NCBI RefSeq assembly: GCF_963855985.1
Contig: NC_087114.1
Location: 1,203,001-1,267,000, forward strand
Direction of reading: 5' to 3'
DNA length: 64,000 bases
From: Ostrinia nubilalis
Lineage: Eukaryota > Arthropoda > Insecta > Lepidoptera > Crambidae
Shown here one piece after another: positions 57,025 through 64,000 of the stretch. The notes beneath the pieces are model-generated. The model had not been told where the DNA came from. It saw only the letters and a list, made by a program, of their open reading frames with translations, and did no database searches. Made by a program: the position numbers and the translations under genes. The first letter of the stretch is position 1; the number at the start of each line of letters is the position of its first letter.

Positions 57025-59143
57025 AGGTATTTGTAGGTAAAACAGCCTATGCGTAAGGAAAAAATACTTGAATGAAAGTACTGGCCTTTTCAAGATGAAA
57101 AAAATTTTAAAACACATGATGAGAAGCCCTTGAATTTGAGGCCCTTCTTTCTGCAGATACAAGTTTATTGTAAGTATATTGGCCTTAAAAGAAAAATATT
57201 TAAAAACCTCATTTAAAATAGACCAGTATGCTTACAAAAACTATTAGTGGACGAAAATGAAGGTAAATTAGAGGAAATCCTATGATTTTTCACTAGTATA
57301 TTTTGAAAAAAAAAAATGTAGAAAAGAAATTTAATGTGAATCTGGTACTGAAAATTAAAAAAAAAAGTTTGTAGATTTGCCACACAGTCAACTCGTCACA
57401 GAGAAAATTATGGTTTTGGGAAAATCATGGTTTTTATCACACTTCATGTATTTTTCGTGGCAAGTATTCGTTGTTAATGACGAATTTACTTAAAAAGTGT
57501 GACGAATTAACAATAATATTTGTATTGAAAGATCTGAATAAAGTAAGTAGCATTTGATTTTGTGGATAATGATTTTGTGGATAAAAGTAAATTATTTTGG
57601 TGTTAGTATAAACTTAAAAAATGTTTAAATTTAGCTGTATAATGTAATATAAAACAAACAAAAACACTTTTGCATTTAAGAGGTTTAAACATATTTTTTT
57701 ACTTGGATTATATAAATTTAAAATGTACATAAGACTGCTTTCAACGACTTTTTGTGATTCTTTGATAGGTTTTTAAAATATTCTTAAATTAATCGCATTT
57801 TTTAAAATGCATACCGTAGTATAATCGGGATGTAATGTAATCGTTATGTAGTTGAATATAATTTTTATATAAAAATATTGAAAATGTTTATCAACAAACA
57901 AGAACCACATGGTGCCTTTTTGAAATTGCATATTAATGTAAATATATTTTCATCAATTCTCTTAGTACGTGTTTATTTTGATTTGAGGGTAGAGAAATGC
58001 TAAAATTTCATGGTAAAAATTCCATCAGAATCATTTTATGCCGCTTTTTTCACACGTCAACATATTTATCGAATAAAAATAGTCATTTTAACATAAAATA
58101 TTATGTAGAAGATGCATTTCATTGTACATTAAATGAAGGTTTATTATTAAGTTTAGGTAAATGTCAAAACTATACTTTTTGATGTTTGTTTTACCCTGTG
58201 TATAAGTAATGGTAAGGTTGTAACAGTTATATAAGTTTTAAAAATATTGTTTATATTTTAATAATAAATGTATAAAGACTAAAAGTTGGCTCCATTTATT
58301 GATTCCATGACTTCCATTATTATTGTTAAGGGTTTGTATAATTTATATTTTATCAAAATGTAGGTACTTTTTAGAACTATACCATGATTAACGTCATAAT
58401 TATAGTGTAAGTTATAAATGTTCTTTTTAATAGAAATTTAAAAAAAAAACGAAATTTATGTATAAAACAATAATTTATTTTCATAATTCAATACAAAATT
58501 CGTAATCAGAGAGTAAGTAAATCTTAAATATTACTTTTAACTTAAAAACTACTCAACTGGCATCATTTATTAATTAATGTATAAAATCATTAGCCACATA
58601 TAAAAATATACTTAGTTATCAAATTATCTTATTTATTATAGAAAAACCTTTAGACCACAAAAGTAATACTCAGTCTTATAGGAATTCTTTAAAAAACCTG
58701 CCCCATCAAAAAGTAATACTAATAAATGCATTAAAGTTATTTTGACAGATAAAAACTCCCCTTTTTCCTGTCAAAGAGTTATATACGTGGCCAAGGCGTT
58801 ATACTAATTTTATTAATAATTGCTACATTGAAATATAAATTTTAATGTCAAATATAACATGCATCAGTTTTTATACAAATGTAGGTGTCAAAGTATAAAG
58901 TAAGTGTCAAAGTAAATGAAAAGGTGTCAACGTTTCTATTTTTACAACCTTTAAAAATTCAAATAATATGTAGTGTCACAAGTAACAAGGGGTTACAAAA
59001 AAATTAATTATCGATCTATTCATGAAAACAACTGGAAAATTTCAGAAAATACTAAAAATTTTACGTTTAGTCATGAAAATTGCTGAAAAGCACCAGAAAA
59101 GACGAAAGTTTGACGTTTTTGACAGCTGTCTCAGGTACATTGT
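57025..59143. other. Convergent intergenic region / 3' UTRs
   Basis: AT-rich, with no coding signal. Candidate + strand poly(A) signals AATAAA are at 57537 and 58263; minus-strand signals (TTTATT on +) occur around 58477 and 58567. The two gene stops, 57024 (+) and 59144 (-), face each other across it. Confidence 0.6.
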
Positions 59144-59265
59144 CTACTTTTTGAGGTAGCAGTTGTTCAATACGTTGTAGTTGAATCTGTAGCCGGATTC
59201 TGCGATGTCGTCGGTCACCAGATTGTCGCTGTGGAAGTGTACGTAGAGCGGGCCTGGTGGTGTTG
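59144..59265 (-). CDS. Gene 2 last exon (CUB C-terminus)
   Basis: The acceptor (minus) is ttcttacag|ca. The A-S codon is split with the previous exon. It encodes TPPGPLYVHFHSDNLVTDDI through NNCYLKK and TAG. The last Cys pairs in CUB folds with the earlier KFCG Cys. Confidence 0.87.
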
Positions 59266-62200
59266 CTGTAAGAAAAAAAAATGTAGTTAAAAAGATGTAC
59301 TAAACTGGAAGGTAAAGTTACTTTTAAAACCCTGTATAACCCGGTCAAGTAAACTGCGCACCCCGCTAGAATGATACTCCCTCGCACTCACCCGCGTTCG
59401 CCCAGTTCGTGCCAGAGCGACGATGTGACGTCACGGCCGCCAAGTGCGCAGTTAATTCGACCGCGTTGTAAGCCCTGTTTTTTTTTTATCCACAACGAGG
59501 AAGCTCTTGGCCTGTATCTCACCTGATGGTAAGTGATGATCAGGCCGAAGGTGGAAGCGAGCTTCACCCGGAATCCTCAACCACGGAGGAACTGGCTATC
59601 TTACCTCTAACTGCCGGAACACAACAATGCTGTTAACATTGTTGTTATGGCGACAGACTTAGGTAAGATGGTGGTTAGCTAGCCAGGCGGACTTAGAACA
59701 AGGCCTACCACCAACCTAAACCTGTCTGTCTGTCTTAGAAGATTCCATGACGTAGGGTTTGTGAGCGTACTGGTAGAATTTAACAAATAGGTGTATAATT
59801 ATCTCCGTTCCATTTTTAGGGCCACTGTTTTTATGAGTAAGAATGATAAAAATAAAACATCCGAGCGACTCGAGCAAGCACGAAATTTTTAACATGGCCA
59901 TCCTAGACTGCATCTCACTTAATTAAGTGCGATTGTGGTCAAATACCTCTGCCTTGTCCTACTAATATCCTACTATAATATTATAAATGCGAAAGTTTGT
60001 ATGTCTGGATGTCTGGATGTTTGTTACTCTTTCACGCAAAAACGACTGAACAGATTTTGTTGAAACTTTACAGTATTATTGTTTGTAACCCAGATTAACA
60101 TATAGGCTATAATTTATGCCGATCTGTGACACTAAATTTCACGCGGGTGAAGCCGCGGGCAAAAGCTAGTTACGCAAAAAAATACTGAAGACTTGGCTGT
60201 GTGACGTAATTCCCTAGCCTTTTCCTGCTGGAAAGGACTAAACAAAAAACCTATTTTGTTCGATTTTCAAATTAATTTGAAATAAACAAGAGCGTCGGTC
60301 GGTTAATTTTGAAAATAGAACCTGCTATGACGTTAAGTTTTTCCATAAAAACTCTTTAAAAAGTATCTCAATTGACTAAAACTACCCGCTTTTTGTCTAT
60401 TATTTTTTGTCAATTTTAGTTTGCGAACAATCGTGGTTGACTCCGGTCGTCGTCGCGTTACCGGAGACTCGTTTTTTTTGGAAAATTCTACCGTAGAAGT
60501 TTCCAGCAGCCGGCCGCCCGCGATTTCGTACGCGTGGATCCCGTTTTATCCCTTTAGGGGTTGAATTTTGCAAAATCCCGTCTTAGTGAGCACCTACGTT
60601 CTAAAAGGAACCCCCATGCAAAATTCGAGACAGCACTTGTAGCACAAAATTGTTGCACAAAAGCTTGTAGTTTCAGAGATTTCGTGATGAGTGAGTCAGT
60701 CAATCAGTAACCTTTTATAGTTCAGAGACAGCAATCATTTTTGTCTACCGTGCATCTTGTACTTTGAACCCATATTTTGACCTCGTGAGACCTATTTTGT
60801 GTTTTGAACTTATATTGTGTTTGTGAAGTGATAGTGTATTGTGATAGTGTCTTCAACCATTTAATTTTCTACTCTGGAGGAAGAGGCGATTCCGTGGCGT
60901 TGCTGAAACGCTAAGCTGCAAAATGGGTAAGTAGCATTTTTTTTTGTGGTGGTTAGAAAGCAGTAAATATGTAGCTATTTGTACTTTGTTTTTTGTGTTT
61001 TATCGCCTGTTTTTTACAAACGGTAAATGTTTAGTAGAATCCTCTTTTTGTCGTCCCACGAAGTAAATTAAATTCAAGTTTTGTGCATGTAGATAATGTA
61101 GGTAGGATAAGTAGAGTCCATATTTTTCTTTCTAGAAATTATTACTAGACCAGAAACAATAACGTAAGCTGTTGGTTTATTGGATGAAATTAAATGTGAC
61201 AATCAAATTACAACAACAGTATTGTAGTTCGAGGCTCACCTGAGCTACGTGGCGCCCAACGTGTAATCCTTACTAATATTATAAATGCGAAAGTAACTCT
61301 GTCTGTCTGTCTTGCTTTCACGCCTAAACCACTGAACCGATTTTGTAGAAATTTGGCATAGAGATAGTTTGAGTCCCGGGAAAGGACATAGGATAGTTTT
61401 TATCCCGATTTTTTAAACAGCGCGCGATATAGGTAGTTTTTCTGTGACAGACAAAATTTGACGCGGGCGAAGCCGCGGGCGGAAAGCCAGTAATTTAAAT
61501 ACTATATGATTGTTACATAATTGTCTCAATGAGACCCTTAATAAAAACTCTGATTCTTCATTTATAAACGTGTTTTCACACTACAAGAATGCCTTACGGA
61601 TTGCTCGGATCAAACTCCCCGTACCCGCAATCCCTCTATCAAAAATTGGTGGGGTGCGTCTTCGTGGATGAAACGATCTATAAAACTCACAAGCAATAAT
61701 CTGGTTAGAAGCGCTAGTCCCGCAGAACTTGGAGCCTCTCAGGCCGTCCGTGGTCTCGGCCTCAGGTATGAAGAGGTAGTCCTCGGACTGCGTGGCGCCC
61801 TGGGTCACCGGGTTGATCTGGCAGTCCGTGTCGAGGTACAGGTTCTCTTCTTGACGGTAGGCCATCTCGAAGCTCGCTGATGTTAGCCTGTTTGAAGAGT
61901 TTTAGGTTAGTTATTAAAATTTCTAGCGTTAAGAGTTACTTAACTCAAACTAAATGGCGTCATACTGTATAGAGACCAATTTGGTACAACAATTTTATTC
62001 TTTTTGCTTTTTATGTTGATTTGTATCATCCTATTTTTAGTACCAAATAAATATGTCTTTCTTTCTTTGTAAACAATATATGGCGGTGAGAATCGAACCC
62101 ATGGACTTTCGCTTGGAATGGAAAAGCAGTCGCACGGCAAGCGAAAGGTCGTGGGTGCTGATTTTGTAGATTCTCATAACAATATTTAGCCACTCTTTAG

Positions 62201-63567
62201 ATCAATTAAATGTTGGTACCTCAAAAACAATACTTAGGTAGGTACCTACTACCCGTTCGCGCTAAGTTTGCCGGGCCTTGGAATGCGCGTCTCTCCCTCA
62301 TCCGCAATTAAACGCAATTAGTTAGTGATTAAAGCAAATAATGTGTCTTATTTTACGCAAATTTTTATCAATAATAATAAATAAAATTTTAAATATAGTT
62401 TGATAAAGATATGACGCTTCCCTTCGAGTGACATCATATCGCCAGCAGCGAACGGATAGTATTTGGGGTCTATTTGTTAATCTGTCGATCATGATTCGAA
62501 AATATTGAAACATCAAGTAGGTATACCTACATATAGTATTTTTTTAAAGTCTCATTAACCCTCGTGGAAAGCTAAAATAATTGTGTTACGAGTGGGTTCA
62601 ACATGGTTCAACACAATAAGTAGTCCAGCGGCGCCGGTGGGTATCGAACCCGCGTCCCTCGGATCTTCTCAGTCCAACACCAAAACCATTGGGCTGTTGT
62701 CGCTTCTATGTCCTTAATTTCGTTGCGGGTCCATGACAGTTTAACTTTTCCCCGGGACAAACTTGACCTTCACTGGTTGGGTTATTGGCGGTCAAGCTGT
62801 AGATCCTGGCTACACAGGAGTTGCAGCGGCGAGAACGAGAGGTGGGAATAGTCCCGTTCTATACCTATTTATTTTCTATTTTTATGTCCGTAACTTGTAA
62901 TTTTTGTCTACTCACTTGATACCACAAACATCAGGTGTTCTTTTGAAGCACGAGGCGTAAGCCAGGTTGGCAATGTACGGGCCCGAACCTCGGTTGTAGT
63001 TGAACGATTCGAATGTGCCCGCGCGGTCTGGGTAGAACTGCAGGCAGCCGGGGGGCGCTGGGGGTAGAAAGTAGACAGTTATTTAGGTACTAAATGAGGA
63101 GATCCGTAGGAGAACCAGAGTGACTGACATAGCCCGCAGAATCTGGGGCAGGAAAGTTCTTGAGTGGCGACCACAAGCCGGAAGACGTAGCTTGGCAGGC
63201 CTCCCACTAGGTGGACCGACGATCTGGTGAAGGTCGCGGGAGGTGCCTGGATGCGAGCGGTGCGAGACCGGTCTTTGTGGAAATCCTCGGGGGAGGCCTT
63301 TGTCCAGCAGTGGACGTCTTTCGGCTAAAACAAACGAACGAACTGTGCCCGTGACCTCGTATCTAGGCGTGAAAAATATTTTTTCCCGTTTTCACGTCAT
63401 TTTTCTTTGTCAGTTAACCTTTGGGCTAAACAGAAAAAATCGTTAAAATATCTCAATAAGGTATTCGTAACTCACCAATGAGGTACTCGTCTCTGTCAGC
63501 GGATGAGGTGAGGGGCGTGGAGGGCAGAGAGGAGGTGATCGCCTCGAAGATGCCGTCGCGGTATTTT
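59144..63567 (-). CDS. Gene 2: insect CUB-domain secreted protein (last four exons, 5' partial)
   Basis: Exons on the minus strand in order: 63567-63476, 63057-62916, 61887-61691, 59265-59144. Every junction is GT-AG and frame is kept. The product reads KYRDGIFEAITSSLPSTPLT, then APPGCLQFYPDRAGTFESFN (Cys and YxxxxGxxxSFN pattern), ANLAYASCFKR, CGIKLTSASFEMAYRQ, a loop, KFCGTS, then PPGPLYVHFHSDNLVTDDIA and ESGYRFNYNVLNNCYLKK, and stop. The GCLQ.Y...G...SFN plus LxYxxCFxR signature and the final G-YRFNY CUB strand match a large insect extracellular CUB family. It is probably secreted; its partner is unknown. The N-terminal part, including any signal peptide, is right of the window. TE fragments fill its introns. 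Confidence 0.88.
59328..59480. mobile_element. Probable MITE (CCTG...CAGG ends) in gene 2 intron
   Basis: Imperfect inverted ends: ccctgtataacccggtcaag and, inverted, agggcttacaacgcggtcga, both followed by taaactgcgcac-like sequence. It sits directly beside the SINE-like repeat at 59489. Confidence 0.5.
59489..59720 (+). repeat. Dispersed repeat (cacaacgaggaagctcttgg family)
   Basis: Contains cacaacgaggaagctcttgg and gagcttcacccggaatcctc. Related copies: 27545-27735 and the insertion target around 13741-13767/15720-15735. It serves as the empty-site reference for the 1.95-kb element at 13768. Confidence 0.7.
59968..60168 (-). repeat. Lepidopteran dispersed repeat, subfamily B
   Basis: It runs from attataaatgcgaaagtttg to gtgaagccgcgggcaaaagc. 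Other copies: 9254-9443, 13564-13738 (truncated), 16193-16392, and 18226-18637 (interrupted). Confidence 0.75.
60505..60720 (+). repeat. Dispersed repeat (cgatttcgtacgcgtgg family)
   Basis: Shares gatttcgtacgcgtgga, aaatcccgtctta and acgttctaaaaggaacc with 3985-4145. The function is unknown; it is probably a retrotransposon-derived tail. Confidence 0.65.
61276..61492 (-). repeat. Lepidopteran dispersed repeat, subfamily A
   Basis: Contains tctgtctgtct, tttgagtcccgggaaaggac and gcgggcgaagccgcgggcgg. Other copies: 9428-9690 and 11438-11665. Confidence 0.75.
61691..61887 (-). CDS. Gene 2 penultimate exon (CUB middle)
   Basis: The acceptor is caaacag|g and the donor gctt|gtgagt. It encodes LTSASFEMAYRQEENLYLDT, CQINPVTQGATQSEDYLFIP and KFCGTSASNQIIA. 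It joins in frame on both sides. Confidence 0.87.
62080..62160 (-). repeat. tRNA-like sequence (probable SINE head)
   Basis: On the minus strand a B box (gggttcgattctcac) lies about 50 nt after a weak A-box-like stretch. The cloverleaf is not convincing. Confidence 0.45.
62248..62460. mobile_element. MITE with TACCCGTTCGC ends
   Basis: The left end is tacccgttcgcgctaagttt and the right end ccagcagcgaacggatagta. A second copy lies inverted at 63783-63985 (actatccgttcgctttaag ... cttagcgcgaacgggtag). Confidence 0.7.
62633..62705 (-). repeat. tRNA-derived SINE head
   Basis: On the minus strand an A-box-like cagcccaatggttttggtg and a B box gggttcgatacccac occur at tRNA-like spacing. It is directly followed by the dispersed repeat with gcgggtccatgacagtttaa (62720-62860), also seen at 21590-21690 and 55690-55830. 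Confidence 0.5.
62916..63057 (-). CDS. Gene 2 exon (CUB start)
   Basis: The acceptor is tacccccag|cg and the donor atcaa|gtgag. It encodes PPGCLQFYPDRAGTFESFNY, NRGSGPYIANLAYASCFKRT and PDVCGIK, the signature part of the insect CUB family. Confidence 0.88.
63092..63345 (+). mobile_element. RTE 3' fragment (AACG-tail subfamily)
   Basis: Starts tgaggagatccgtaggagaa, has an internal deletion, and ends cagtggacgtctttcggcta then aaacaaacgaacgaac. It lies in a gene 2 intron. A further decayed piece of the same coding region is at 63612-63782. Confidence 0.8.
63476..63567 (-). CDS. Gene 2 exon (N-terminal to CUB)
   Basis: The acceptor is ctttacag|a and the donor cattg|gtgagt. It encodes KYRDGIFEAITSSLPSTPLT and SSADRDEYLI. 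It is the most 5' exon inside the window. Confidence 0.8.
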
Positions 63568-63782
63568 CTGTAAAGAAAATTATAATAATTTATTTATAAT
63601 GACTACCTAGAGAAATGGGAAGATCCGTAGGAAAACCAAAGTAACAGATATAGACTACAGAATTGCCAAGTCGCAGCTTATTGCCTAGTGGCAACTGCTT
63701 AAGTGTCAGTAGGTAGGGCACATGTCTCGTAGAGCTGATGGCCATTGGGGCTGAAAGTTCTCGAGTGGCGACTACGGGCCGG

Positions 63783-63985
63783 TATACTATCCGTTCGCTT
63801 TAAGTCTGCCGCTGGCGATATGACGTCACTCGAAGGGAAGCGTCTATAACTATAATAAACTACATTTAAAATGATTTTTATTTATGAATATTGATAAAAA
63901 ATGTGTATTTGCGTAAAATAATCGCGGTTGGGGGAGGAGATGCGCATTCCACGGACCGGCAAACTTAGCGCGAACGGGTAGTAGG
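63783..63985. mobile_element. MITE, inverted copy of the element at 62248
   Basis: Same terminal and internal sequences in opposite orientation (tttgcgtaaaataa versus ttattttacgcaaa). It reaches almost to the window edge. Confidence 0.7.
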
Positions 63986-64000
63986 TATTAGGTAGGTACG

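Noticed and set aside
57997..58182. Short open frame downstream of gene 1
   Set aside because: AT-rich, no homology, no splice or codon signal.

Overview
The window is eukaryotic nuclear DNA and almost certainly from a moth or butterfly. It carries split genes with GT-AG introns, AT-rich introns, an insect-type tRNA-Ala, and many short repeats of the kinds that litter lepidopteran genomes: RTE retrotransposon tails ending in ATG or AACG repeats, tRNA-derived SINEs, piggyBac, hAT and Tc1/mariner-like MITEs, and Helitron remains. The order is inferred from this repeat content; no species is claimed.

Two host genes converge. Gene 1 is on the + strand, from the start codon at 704 to the stop at 57024. 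I could join 19 coding exons (3,699 nt, 1,232 residues) with the frame kept across all 18 junctions. The protein has a signal peptide, a long disordered Pro-rich and Thr-rich mucin-like region, an EGF-like module, a SEA module, a calcium-binding type EGF, a further EGF, one transmembrane helix, and a cytoplasmic tail of about 195 residues. It looks like a membrane-anchored apical or extracellular-matrix mucin. Gene 2 is on the - strand, from the right edge to the stop at 59144. Its last four exons encode a secreted insect CUB-domain protein, and its 5' part lies outside the window. The two stop codons are about 2.1 kb apart.

Intron 1 of gene 1 (780-22700) is a graveyard of mobile elements. 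It holds several MITEs, 5'-truncated RTE copies with target-site duplications (TSDs), a decayed Helitron protein next to an unrecognised Cys-rich split ORF, a piggyBac remnant with TTAA ends, an intact tRNA-Ala(AGC), and a 1.95-kb TIR element whose empty site can be rebuilt from another repeat copy.

The most remarkable part is 25.7-47.7 kb. Six different exons of gene 1 have been tandemly duplicated: the 183-nt exon, the Pro-rich exon, the EGF/SEA junction exon, a SEA exon, the last SEA exon (12 copies, nine of them in three apparently identical 2,614-bp higher-order units), and an EGF exon (3 copies). The base changes I could align by eye between exon copies are mostly synonymous. In the two largest SEA/EGF sets I saw no amino-acid change outside the eroded 5' edges, although the intervening introns have diverged. 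Most copies nevertheless have eroded 5' ends and an in-frame TAA, so most look like exon corpses today.

Later introns hold a nearly complete RTE retrotransposon nested inside a foldback element, a 22-bp minisatellite, and a mariner-like element carrying a 5'-truncated Jockey/CR1-type retrotransposon.
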